Positions 1 to 8,242 of a DNA stretch of 61,100 bases are shown piece by piece. Position 1 is the first letter of the stretch. Every line of letters begins with the position of its first letter. Both the position numbers and the translations under genes were made by a program. The stretch is from Sphingobacterium sp. B16(2022) (GTDB taxonomy: Bacteria; Bacteroidota; Bacteroidia; Sphingobacteriales; Sphingobacteriaceae): contig NZ_JAAUVN010000008.1 in assembly GCF_012030425.1 (NCBI RefSeq), forward strand, positions 1-61,100, given 5' to 3'. Below the pieces are notes generated by a model, which had not been told where the DNA came from, did no database searches, and was given only the letters and a program-made list of their open reading frames with translations.

Positions 1-65
1 CAGAGAAGTCAAGCCCGCCAGAGCCGATGGTATTGCCGTAACAGGTGGGAGAGTAGGTCGGTGCC
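1..65 (+). rRNA. rrf: 5S rRNA, 3' part only
   Basis: The first bases match the conserved 3' half of Bacteroidetes 5S rRNA: a GAGCCGATGGTA segment, then TGCCGTAACAGGTGGGAGAGT, then AGGTCGGTGCC, which closes the terminal helix. The 5' part lies outside the window. The molecule is followed directly by a T-run and an intrinsic terminator, so this is the end of an rRNA operon reading into the window. The exact 3' end is estimated to within a few bases. Confidence 0.93.
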
Positions 66-78
66 TTTTTTTATACAG

Positions 79-108
79 AAGCCTTTGCTATACAGCAGAG
101 GCTTTTTT
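79..108 (+). terminator. intrinsic terminator of the rRNA operon
   Basis: An 11-bp stem (AAGCCTTTGCT / AGCAGAGGCTT, one G-U pair) with a four-base loop is followed by a T-run. It lies just after the 5S rRNA and before a long gap, as expected for the end of an rRNA operon. Confidence 0.9.
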
Positions 109-884
109 GTGTTTAGACCTTTTTTATGCTGAGAGCATAGCTATTCCTGTTCTTTCGGCAGCTTTATATGACACCGCACTTTTTCATTGATTATTGCATA
201 AATATTATCTGTTGCTCAGTTATTGGATTTTTCATTTCTGCTATGGGCTATTAGCTGCTTTGTATTAGGTTCAGTACTTTTTGTCCATATTGACACTTGC
301 TGGTCATGACATTGAGGCCCTAGTTTATAATAGTTGTACTCTTAAATCTAGTTTATCTCACGTTATAAGAATACTGGTATTAAACCATTTCTTCTTTTTT
401 TATTATAGATCGGTAATCCTCGACGTCTACTTATATAAACACTTTCCTTACTTTACAAAATAGTGTACAGTATTTATATTAAATCGCTGTAAAAGATATT
501 ATATTTTTTAAAAATTTGGATATGGCCACTCATTCAGTTTGCTTATTTATCAATATTATTTTATTAAACTAATTGTTTGAAATAAGCAAAACTGGTCTGT
601 AATTACTATTTCATTAATAAGAGAAGTGGTTTTGGCTTATCAGGCCTATCCTAATTATATCTTTGATATTTTCAGTGTTACTAATTATAGGTAAATATAA
701 AGTAGTATTTGATGTGTTTTATAGTAAGGAGAAATTTTTGTTATGTGACCTAATGAAACAAGTATCTTGATGGTAGCCATTTTTTTGCCATAAACTCTTT
801 ATTATTAGTAATTTTTCGAAACAACTTCACCTATTTTTTATACTAAATAACCATACAAGCTGCATTACTATTTGTAAAAAGTAG

Positions 885-898
885 TTGAAACTCATCAT
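885..898 (+). promoter_or_regulatory. possible FNR/CRP-type site before ccoNO
   Basis: TTGAAACTCATCAT matches the FNR consensus TTGAT-N4-ATCAA at all but one base of each half-site. It is centred about 130 bases before the ccoNO start. Oxygen-responsive FNR-family control of cbb3 oxidase genes is common, which makes the position sensible. A site this short can occur by chance in AT-rich DNA. Confidence 0.3.
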
Positions 899-990
899 TT
901 ATGTTAAAACATTATTAATGTGATATAAATGTGTGACGAATGTTATTTTTTTTGGTTATCGCCATCATTCTAATGTCATAAAACAAGCTC

Positions 991-998
991 TACTTTTG
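991..998 (+). promoter_or_regulatory. candidate -7 element for ccoNO
   Basis: TACTTTTG fits the Bacteroidetes -7 element TAnnTTTG and ends 23 bases before the ccoNO start codon. No TTTG/TTG element is present 17-23 bases upstream, so the promoter would be weak or activator-dependent. The purine-rich AAGGAAA at 1001-1007 would be the ribosome-binding region. Confidence 0.35.
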
Positions 999-1021
999 GT
1001 AAGGAAATCAATATTATAAGT

Positions 1022-3160
1022 ATGCAGTTAGAGCAGTTTAATTATGACAATAAGATTGTCAGAAATTTCGGTATCGCTACCATTATTTGGGGGATAGTTG
1101 GTATGTCCATAGGACTACTTGTAGCTACTCAACTGGTGTGGCCTGCGATGAATTTTGGGATTCAATTTTCCACTTTTGGTCGGATCAGACCTGTACATAC
1201 AAATGCAATAATCTTTGCATTTGTCGGAAATGCAATTTTTATGGGTGTTTATTATTCGCTACAACGTGTTTTAAGAGCGCGGATGTTCAGTGATATGCTC
1301 AGTAAAATTCATTTTTGGGGTTGGCAATTAGTGATTGTTGCGTCGGCAATTACATTACCACTTGGATTGACGACAAGCCATGAATATGCTGAGATGGAGT
1401 GGCCCATTGACCTTGGTATCACCTTAATTTGGGTGGTCTTTGGTATTAATATGTTTGGAACAATTATAAAACGTAGAGAGCGACATATGTATGTAGCAGT
1501 TTGGTTTTATATTGCAACGTTTGTTACCGTAGCAGTTCTCCATATTGTAAATTCTGTTCAATTACCGGTATCAGGTTGGAAAAGTTACTATGTTTACTCT
1601 GGTGTACAAGATGCTTTAGTACAATGGTGGTATGGTCATAATGCAGTTGCATTTTTCTTAACTACACCATTTTTAGGTATGATGTATTATTTCTTACCTA
1701 AAATGGCAAATCGCCCGGTATATTCTTATAAATTGAGTATTCTTCACTTCTGGTCATTGATCTTCATATATATCTGGGCTGGCCCGCATCACTTACTTTA
1801 TACTGCTCTTCCAGGATGGGTTCAATCATTGGGTGTTGCATTTTCAATTATGTTAATTGCTCCAAGCTGGGGTGGTATGATCAATGGTCTGCTTACGCTA
1901 CGTGGTGCATGGGATAAAGTACGAACAGAACCTGTATTGAAATTTATGGTTGTTGCCTTGACTTGTTATGGTATGGCGACATTTGAAGGATCAATGCTAT
2001 CGCTGAAACAAGTAAACGCAATTGCCCATTTTACGGATTGGATAGTGGCTCACGTACACGTTGGTGCTCTAGGATGGAATGGCTTTATGACTTTCGCTAT
2101 TCTTTATTGGTTGATTCCTCGCATTTATAGAACTGAATTGTACTCTAAAAAAATGGCATCTGCTCACTTTTGGATCGGTACATTAGGAATTTTATTTTAT
2201 GCAATTCCGATGTATTGGGCAGCTGTTGTGCAAGGGTTAATGTGGAAAGAATTTACACCAGAAGGTGTTTTGAAATATCCTAACTTCCTTGCGACTACGT
2301 TGGAAATTATTCCAATGCATATGATGCGTGCTGTCGGTGGTGCTCTTTATTTAAGTGGTGCTATTTTGATGACATATAATTTGGTAAAAACAATGCGTCA
2401 AGGTAAGTTATTGGCTAATGAGCCCGCGCAAGCACCTGCATTATTGCCTGTAACGACCAATGAGCAATCTACACATAGACGTTTAGAACGTAAACCTATT
2501 ATGTTTATGGTGCTGGCGTTAATTGCTATTTTGATCGGTGGAATCGTGGAAATGATTCCAACATTTACAATATCTTCTAATATTCCAACAATTGCAAGTG
2601 TTAAGCCATATACTGCATTGGAATTACAAGGACGTGATCTGTATATCCGTGAAGGCTGTGTGAATTGTCATACGCAATCGATACGTCCTTTCCGCTCGGA
2701 GACTGCACGCTACGGGGAATATAGTAAAGCCGGTGAATATGTGTATGATCATCCATTCTTATGGGGCTCTAAACGAACAGGTCCTGACTTGCATCGTATA
2801 GGCGGGAAGTATCCTAATAAGTGGCATTTTGACCATTTACTCGATCCTACAATAACATCTCCTGGTAGTATTATGCCTACGTATCCTTGGCTAATTGATC
2901 AAGAATTGGATAATTCTTTATTAACCGCAAAATTGGAAGCAATGAAAACATTGGGTGTCCCTTATACGGATAAGGACATTGCACAAGCACAGGCTTCTTT
3001 GGATAAGCAAGCGCAAGAGATTGCGGCGGATTTGAAAAAGAACCAAGTTCATGTTTTACCAAACCGTGAAATCATAGCCATGATTGCTTATCTACAGCGA
3101 TTGGGTACGGATATTAAAGCTGAACCAAAAGCTAAGGAAATAGTTGATGAACTAAATTAA
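1022..3160 (+). CDS. ccoNO: cbb3-type cytochrome c oxidase, fused subunits I and II (CcoNO)
   Basis: This is the catalytic core of the high-affinity cbb3 terminal oxidase in the inner membrane, which reduces O2 to water and pumps protons. Residues 1-460 are the multi-helix subunit I. The haem/Cu_B ligands are visible: H59, H206 in WWYGHN, H256-H257 in AGPHH, and H344 and H346 in AHVHVG. Residues from about 490 form a CcoO-type part with one membrane helix and one haem-c site, CVNCH at 546-550, with a likely axial Met at 618. The N-O fusion is the usual Bacteroidetes arrangement. At 712 residues it is complete. It heads a cluster whose next gene starts 11 bases later. ccoI and ccoS are not found upstream. 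Confidence 0.97.
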   Translation: MQLEQFNYDNKIVRNFGIATIIWGIVGMSIGLLVATQLVWPAMNFGIQFSTFGRIRPVHTNAIIFAFVGNAIFMGVYYSLQRVLRARMFSDMLSKIHFWGWQLVIVASAITLPLGLTTSHEYAEMEWPIDLGITLIWVVFGINMFGTIIKRRERHMYVAVWFYIATFVTVAVLHIVNSVQLPVSGWKSYYVYSGVQDALVQWWYGHNAVAFFLTTPFLGMMYYFLPKMANRPVYSYKLSILHFWSLIFIYIWAGPHHLLYTALPGWVQSLGVAFSIMLIAPSWGGMINGLLTLRGAWDKVRTEPVLKFMVVALTCYGMATFEGSMLSLKQVNAIAHFTDWIVAHVHVGALGWNGFMTFAILYWLIPRIYRTELYSKKMASAHFWIGTLGILFYAIPMYWAAVVQGLMWKEFTPEGVLKYPNFLATTLEIIPMHMMRAVGGALYLSGAILMTYNLVKTMRQGKLLANEPAQAPALLPVTTNEQSTHRRLERKPIMFMVLALIAILIGGIVEMIPTFTISSNIPTIASVKPYTALELQGRDLYIREGCVNCHTQSIRPFRSETARYGEYSKAGEYVYDHPFLWGSKRTGPDLHRIGGKYPNKWHFDHLLDPTITSPGSIMPTYPWLIDQELDNSLLTAKLEAMKTLGVPYTDKDIAQAQASLDKQAQEIAADLKKNQVHVLPNREIIAMIAYLQRLGTDIKAEPKAKEIVDELN

Positions 3161-3171
3161 AATAGAAGATT

Positions 3172-3363
3172 ATGTTCAAACAAATAACAAATTTAAATGG
3201 TAGCGAGCTGTATTTGATCGCTTCATTATGGATATTTTTAGTATTCTTCATTATCGTAGGAATTATGTTGTTCAGAATGAATAAAGAACATATTACCTAT
3301 ATGAAGGAGCTTCCATTTCAAGAGGATGATATTAACAAAGGTGAATCATCAGATAGTCTATAA
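3172..3363 (+). CDS. ccoQ: small cbb3 oxidase subunit CcoQ-like
   Basis: A 63-residue protein with one membrane helix (about residues 15-36) followed by a short acidic cytoplasmic tail. Size, topology and place between ccoNO and ccoP identify it as the small CcoQ/FixQ-type subunit, which stabilises the oxidase complex. Sequence alone would be too short for a firm call. ccoP begins two bases after its stop, so the two are probably translationally coupled. Confidence 0.8.
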   Translation: MFKQITNLNGSELYLIASLWIFLVFFIIVGIMLFRMNKEHITYMKELPFQEDDINKGESSDSL

Positions 3364-3365
3364 AT

Positions 3366-4235
3366 ATGAGTTTATTTTTAAATACAACAGTTGTAAATGC
3401 AGAAACTTGGAGCATAAGTTCTGGTAATATATATCAGAATATTTTAATCATCGTACTCGTTGTAGTCATGCTTGCTTTATTGGCTTCGGCATTGATGGTG
3501 AACAAGGCGATGCGCTCAATTTTGCGTATCACGATGCCTGAGATTTTAAAAGAGGAGCAAGTTACTAAAATTAGAAAAAAAGAGTCACGTAAGGCTTCCT
3601 GGAATAAATTGCTAGGGCTACGTCCTATTTCGGAAGAGAAGGATTTAATCATTGATCACGAATATGACGGTATTAAGGAATTAGATAATCCAATTCCAAT
3701 TTGGTTCAATGCTTTATTCTATTCGACAATGACTTTTGCGGTTGTTTATATCTTAATTTATCATGTTTTTGGCTGGGGTCTAAATCAAAATCAAGAATAT
3801 GCTCAGGAGATGGAGAAGGCTGAAATCGCAAAACAAGAATACCTAGCGCAAGCGGCTAATTTGATCGATGAATCCAGTGTGGTATACGATGAATCAAAAG
3901 TTGCAGCCGGTCATGCTGTTTTTCAAGCAAATTGTGTTGCATGTCATGGTGGAGCTGGTGAAGGCGGAATAGGTCCTAATTTGGCTGATAGATTCTGGTT
4001 ACATGGTGGGGAGATCAAGGATATTTTTAAAACGGTTAAGTATGGTGTTCCTGATAAGGGGATGGTGCCTTGGGAACAGACTTTGACTCCGGGACAGATT
4101 GCGGAGGTGAGTAGCTACATTATTTCGATCCGTGATACTAAGCCTGCAAATCCTAAAGAACCTCAAGGTACTGAGGTTACATATGCAACGGCTGATGCTA
4201 AAGCAACAACCGCCGATTCTACAAAAGTTCAATAA
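3366..4235 (+). CDS. ccoP: cbb3 oxidase subunit III (CcoP), mono-haem
   Basis: This membrane-anchored cytochrome c passes electrons to the CcoNO core. It has two predicted membrane helices (about 22-45 and 117-137) separated by a charged cytoplasmic loop that contains a FixP_N-like stretch. A periplasmic cytochrome c domain follows, with the haem site CVACH at 190-194 in a GGAGEGGIGPNL context. Proteobacterial CcoP carries two CxxCH motifs; only one is present here, as is usual in Bacteroidetes. The Ala/Thr/Lys-rich C-terminal tail looks unstructured. Confidence 0.95.
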   Translation: MSLFLNTTVVNAETWSISSGNIYQNILIIVLVVVMLALLASALMVNKAMRSILRITMPEILKEEQVTKIRKKESRKASWNKLLGLRPISEEKDLIIDHEYDGIKELDNPIPIWFNALFYSTMTFAVVYILIYHVFGWGLNQNQEYAQEMEKAEIAKQEYLAQAANLIDESSVVYDESKVAAGHAVFQANCVACHGGAGEGGIGPNLADRFWLHGGEIKDIFKTVKYGVPDKGMVPWEQTLTPGQIAEVSSYIISIRDTKPANPKEPQGTEVTYATADAKATTADSTKVQ

Positions 4236-4246
4236 AAAAAGTATTT

Positions 4247-5629
4247 ATGAAAGCAGTAGCAACAAATCTTCCTGACAACCAGAGTAATAAAACAAAACGA
4301 GCCTGGATATATGCAAAGAAACCTTCGGGGCAATTGTATGCAATAAGGCAATGGGTCGGGTATGGGTTGCTGCTGTTTTTATTCGGAGCTCCTTTTATTA
4401 AAATTGGAGGTGAGCCATTATTGATGTTTAATATTCTTGAGCGAAAATTCAGTATTTTGGGAAGTATTTTTTATCCTCAAGATTTGCACATTTTTGTTTT
4501 CGGAATGCTTATCGTGATGGTTTGTGTCGTTCTATTTACAGTTGTTTTTGGTCGCATCTGGTGTGGCTGGACTTGTCCACAGACAATTTTTATGGAACTG
4601 ATATTTCGTAAAATAGAATACTGGATTGAGGGGGACTGGCAACAGCAGAGAAAATTGAATGAAGGACCTAATACGGATGATAAAAAGTTAAAAAAGGTAT
4701 TAAAGCATAGTATATTTCTATTGATTTCATTTTTAATATCTAATATTTTTTTATCTTATATAATTGGTGTTGATGCACTTTATAAAATTGTAACCGACCC
4801 GATTGACCAACATTTAGGGGGGCTTTTAGCCATTACGATATTTACATTTGTTTTCTACGCAGTGTTTGCACATATCAGAGAAATAGTCTGTACAACAATA
4901 TGTCCGTATGGACGGTTGCAAGGGGTATTGTTAGATGATCAAAGCATAACAGTTGCTTACGATCACCGCCGTGGTGAGCCACGGGGAAAACAGAAAAAAG
5001 ATGTAGAACAAGTAAAAGGAGATTGTATTGATTGCCAGTTATGTGTCCATGTCTGCCCTACAGGGATAGATATTCGAAATGGTCTGCAGATGGAGTGTGT
5101 CAGCTGTACTGCTTGTGTTGATGCTTGTGATGCCGTGATGGACAAAATAGGTAAGCCGAAAAAACTTATTGGTTTTTATACCATGGGTGAGATTCAAGGA
5201 ACTATAACCAAAAGAAGCAATACTCGAGCTATTGCGTATTCTGTTGTATTGGTTGCATTAGTTTCTGTCTTTGTTTCGCTTATATTGATGCGATCTGATG
5301 TAGGTGCAACTTTGTTAAGGGCCAAAGGAAGTTCTTATCAATTACGAGATGATCATACAATCAGTAATTTGTATTCATTGGAGTTAGTGAATAAAAGTAG
5401 TGCTGAAATGCCTTTTACACTCGTGCCTCAAGATGAAAAACTAAAAATACAAGTTGTAAATCCGATCAAATCGTTGACAAAAGGAGGATCGGCTTCTTTA
5501 AGCTTTTTTCTCATCATCAATAAAGATGATGTAAAACGCTATAAAGAAGATGTGAAAGTTGATGTATATTCGGGAGATCGAAAAATAGAAACCTTAAAAA
5601 CGACCTTCATTGCTCCTCCGGGGATGTGA
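4247..5629 (+). CDS. ccoG: cbb3 oxidase assembly Fe-S protein CcoG (FixG/RdxA)
   Basis: CcoG is an inner-membrane protein needed for cbb3 maturation; in other bacteria it acts as a cupric reductase. Visible elements are an N-terminal amphipathic and membrane region, CGWTCP at 106-111, CTTICP at 215-220, and two 4Fe-4S clusters with cysteines 260/263/266/270 and 284/287/290/294. A further membrane helix lies near 330-350, followed by an Ig-like FixG C-terminal domain. Length (460) is normal. It follows ccoP by 11 bases and precedes the FixH-like gene, the standard order. Confidence 0.95.
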   Translation: MKAVATNLPDNQSNKTKRAWIYAKKPSGQLYAIRQWVGYGLLLFLFGAPFIKIGGEPLLMFNILERKFSILGSIFYPQDLHIFVFGMLIVMVCVVLFTVVFGRIWCGWTCPQTIFMELIFRKIEYWIEGDWQQQRKLNEGPNTDDKKLKKVLKHSIFLLISFLISNIFLSYIIGVDALYKIVTDPIDQHLGGLLAITIFTFVFYAVFAHIREIVCTTICPYGRLQGVLLDDQSITVAYDHRRGEPRGKQKKDVEQVKGDCIDCQLCVHVCPTGIDIRNGLQMECVSCTACVDACDAVMDKIGKPKKLIGFYTMGEIQGTITKRSNTRAIAYSVVLVALVSVFVSLILMRSDVGATLLRAKGSSYQLRDDHTISNLYSLELVNKSSAEMPFTLVPQDEKLKIQVVNPIKSLTKGGSASLSFFLIINKDDVKRYKEDVKVDVYSGDRKIETLKTTFIAPPGM

Positions 5630-5662
5630 TAAAGGAAGGGTTAAATTATAAAGAGATAAAGG

Positions 5663-6085
5663 ATGAATTGGGGTACTAAAATATTTTTAAGCTTGGGTAT
5701 ATTTATGCTCTGTATCATAGGTGCTGGGATTTATATGATCAGTCATGATACAGATACATTAGAAGATACAGATTATTATGAGCAAGGTCTAAATTATGAT
5801 CAGGTTTATAATAAGAAATCAAATGTTGCCAAGCATAAAGCTGAACCTGTTATTAAAATTAATCATGATACTTTGTATATTCAGTTTGCCACTGTTGCAA
5901 ATAGCGGTAATCTGATCTTTAAACGTCCTTCGGATCGCAGTATCGATTTGCAGTTACCATTTGAAACAAATACAGGTGTATATCAGTTACCGATTTCTAC
6001 TTTAAAAAAAGGAGCGTGGAATCTGGAAATTGTTTGGAAGAGTGAAGGTTTAGAGTTTTTGACAGATCAGCAACTGCATTTATAA
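5663..6085 (+). CDS. ccoH: FixH/CcoH family cbb3 assembly protein
   Basis: A 140-residue protein with one N-terminal membrane helix (about 5-25) followed by a periplasmic domain that begins with a DYYEQGLNY segment typical of FixH proteins. FixH/CcoH assists assembly or copper loading of cbb3 oxidase. It sits between ccoG and the SafE-like gene, whose start codon comes one base after its stop, which suggests translational coupling. Confidence 0.88.
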   Translation: MNWGTKIFLSLGIFMLCIIGAGIYMISHDTDTLEDTDYYEQGLNYDQVYNKKSNVAKHKAEPVIKINHDTLYIQFATVANSGNLIFKRPSDRSIDLQLPFETNTGVYQLPISTLKKGAWNLEIVWKSEGLEFLTDQQLHL

Positions 6086-6086
6086 G

Positions 6087-6785
6087 ATGAGTTACCAATA
6101 TTTTGCTTTTTTTATGGGTTTGTTTGGCAGTGTACACTGTGCGGTGATGTGTGGTCCTTTGCTTTTTGCTGTGCAGGGTAATCATGAACTGACCTGGAAA
6201 ATAGCGTTCAATAAGATATTATATCAGATAGGGCGGATATTGACCTATGGTGTTTATGGTCTTGCGCTCGGTATGATTGGTAGAATTGCATCGATCCAGG
6301 GATGGCAAATGGGATTGAGCATTTTAACGGGATTGATACTACTTGTTATAGGTTTAGTGCAATTATTTAAATTTAAAAACCAGGATTTTATAAAATTGCA
6401 GACACGTTTGGTTCAACCGATAGCTAAACTTATGGGACGTTGGTTATACCGTCCAGGTGGAAGTTTTTTTGCGGGTGTATTGAATGGTATTTTACCTTGT
6501 GGCATGTTGTATATGGCCGCAGCTGCAGCAATGAATACAGAATCAAGTTTAACAAGTTTCTATTTTATGGTCATGTTCGGTTTGGGAACATTGCCACTGT
6601 TATTAATCTTCTCTTTTTTAGGCAACTTTATTCGGACATATTTTAAAATGAATTTTTCGAAATGGTTACCTTTTCTCTATATCTTAATGGGAATCTGGTT
6701 TCTGTTGCGTGGAGCAAATTTAGATATTCCTTATTTAAGTCCATTGCTCCATGTCGACGGAGCAATGAACTGTCATATTATTTAG
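6087..6785 (+). CDS. TauE/SafE- or DsbD_2-like membrane protein of the cco cluster
   Basis: A 232-residue protein with about six membrane helices. It shows HCAVMCG at 17-23 and a Pro-Cys in ILPCGMLY (C138); this paired-cysteine pattern is typical of the DsbD_2/'sulfite exporter' family. In Bacteroidetes such a protein regularly ends the cbb3 cluster, and a role in copper or thiol handling during oxidase assembly is inferred from that position. The database name 'sulfite exporter' should not be read as its function. Its last 8 bases overlap the end of the convergent channel gene. Confidence 0.8.
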   Translation: MSYQYFAFFMGLFGSVHCAVMCGPLLFAVQGNHELTWKIAFNKILYQIGRILTYGVYGLALGMIGRIASIQGWQMGLSILTGLILLVIGLVQLFKFKNQDFIKLQTRLVQPIAKLMGRWLYRPGGSFFAGVLNGILPCGMLYMAAAAAMNTESSLTSFYFMVMFGLGTLPLLLIFSFLGNFIRTYFKMNFSKWLPFLYILMGIWFLLRGANLDIPYLSPLLHVDGAMNCHII

Positions 6786-8232
6786 TTTCTGCCCATCCAC
6801 CTCCTAGGGATTTGTATAGTTCAACGAATGAATCCAGCTGGGATTGCTTTATGGAAACGAGGTTAAGTTCGGATGTCAAGGCATTGGATTGCGCTGTAAT
6901 AACTTCGAGATAGGTTGCATATCCAGATTTAAACAATAAACTAGCATTTTTTACTGCCAAATGAGAATTTGCGACTCGGGCTTCTGCGAGTACCAATTGC
7001 TCTTTTAATTTCGCAAGTGATGTGAAGCTATTGGATACTTCGTTGACCGAACGTAATACTGTTTTCTGTAAGTTGATCTCTGCTTTTTCACGTTCTAATT
7101 TTGACACTTCAAAAGCTGTCTTTAGTTTTTTGTTTTTAAATATGGGAGTTGTAATATTTCCCAATGCGGAACCTAGCAATGATCCGGGAATATTAAACCA
7201 ATTTTCAGGTAACATGGAGTTTAGACCCAGTGTACCTCCGAGCGTCAATGAAGGGTAGCGTAAAGCTTGATTAATATTAACTTGTGCATTTGATGCGATT
7301 AAACTTAATTCTGCTTCACGGATATCTGGTCTGTTGCGGATCAGATCTATAGGAGATCCCATTGAGATCTTAGATTCATCAATTAAATACTGTAGACTTT
7401 TGCCCCGTTCAATTTTATCGGGCATTCTACCGGTCAATTCTAAAAGTGAATTTTCTTGAATCTGTATTTCTTGTTCCAACTGCGGAACTAGTGATGCTGC
7501 GAGCAATCTTTGGGATTGCGTTTGCTGAATGGCTAATGAGGTGATTTCTCCGGCATCAAACTGTAATTGAATCATACGTAAAGTGCTATCATTGAGTTGT
7601 ACATTACGTAAGGCCACTTCAATCTGAGCATCTAGCTTTAAAAGATTGAAATAACCCTTAGCAATATTTGCAATCAGACTAGTTTGAATCGCTTTTTTTG
7701 CTTCTGCAGTACCTAAATAGTTAGCGAGTGCTTCTTCTTTCTGGGCAGATATTTTACCCCAGATATCAATTTCCCAACTGAGGTTTAATTCCGTTAAATA
7801 CTGAGATTGGGTTCTAAAAAGATTATTTTTTGCTTCTTTACCATTATAGATTTTGGAAGCAGGTCCTGCGTAATAATTTTTGGAACGCCATTCTTGGCCT
7901 ACACCTGCAATCGTTGCATCCAATTCTGGCAGATAACCTGCTTTAGCCTGCGTTAATTGACGATTTGCGATTTGAATATTCAAGATAGCGCTACGCATAT
8001 CATAGTTATTTGCCAATCCGGCATCAATTAGTTTTATCAGGCTTGAATCTCTAAAGAAATCGCGCCAATTGACATAGGCGAGTGTCCCTACACTATCTTG
8101 ATAGGTCGAATCCGCACGGTATTGATCTGGAAGATTATATTTTGGAGCAGTATAGCGTTGTCCAACTTTACAGGAAGAGAACAGAAGTAAGATAGCCCCG
8201 AATAGGAAGATATGGCGATTGATAAGATTCAT
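6778..8232 (-). CDS. RND outer-membrane channel (TolC/NodT family lipoprotein)
   Basis: This is the outer-membrane exit duct of a tripartite drug or solute exporter. The N terminus is a lipoprotein signal with lipobox LFSSC, followed by two repeated OEP domains rich in coiled-coil heptads, as in OprM and NodT. Length 484 is normal. It is the third gene of the minus-strand operon and starts 10 bases after the pump gene ends. Substrate cannot be told from sequence. Confidence 0.93.
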   Translation of the reverse strand: MNLINRHIFLFGAILLLFSSCKVGQRYTAPKYNLPDQYRADSTYQDSVGTLAYVNWRDFFRDSSLIKLIDAGLANNYDMRSAILNIQIANRQLTQAKAGYLPELDATIAGVGQEWRSKNYYAGPASKIYNGKEAKNNLFRTQSQYLTELNLSWEIDIWGKISAQKEEALANYLGTAEAKKAIQTSLIANIAKGYFNLLKLDAQIEVALRNVQLNDSTLRMIQLQFDAGEITSLAIQQTQSQRLLAASLVPQLEQEIQIQENSLLELTGRMPDKIERGKSLQYLIDESKISMGSPIDLIRNRPDIREAELSLIASNAQVNINQALRYPSLTLGGTLGLNSMLPENWFNIPGSLLGSALGNITTPIFKNKKLKTAFEVSKLEREKAEINLQKTVLRSVNEVSNSFTSLAKLKEQLVLAEARVANSHLAVKNASLLFKSGYATYLEVITAQSNALTSELNLVSIKQSQLDSFVELYKSLGGGWAETK

Positions 8233-8242
8233 ATATATCGGA

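Larger units (their letters stand above)
109..1021. other. 913-bp gap without a convincing gene
   Basis: This stretch is very AT-rich with stops in all frames. The only open stretch, at 281-463, encodes 60 residues of low-complexity Phe/Tyr-rich sequence with no ribosome site or recognisable domain. Two possible regulatory signals near the right end are listed separately (885-898 and 991-998). In many Bacteroidetes the genes ccoI and ccoS lie just before ccoN; no trace of them is visible here. Confidence 0.7.

Noticed and set aside
281..463. 60-residue open frame in the gap before ccoNO
   Set aside because: Low-complexity Phe/Tyr-rich product, no ribosome-binding region, no domain, and it lies in drifting AT-rich DNA.
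1022..6785. The ccoNO fusion and one-haem CcoP as novelties
   Set aside because: Both are the normal condition in Bacteroidetes.
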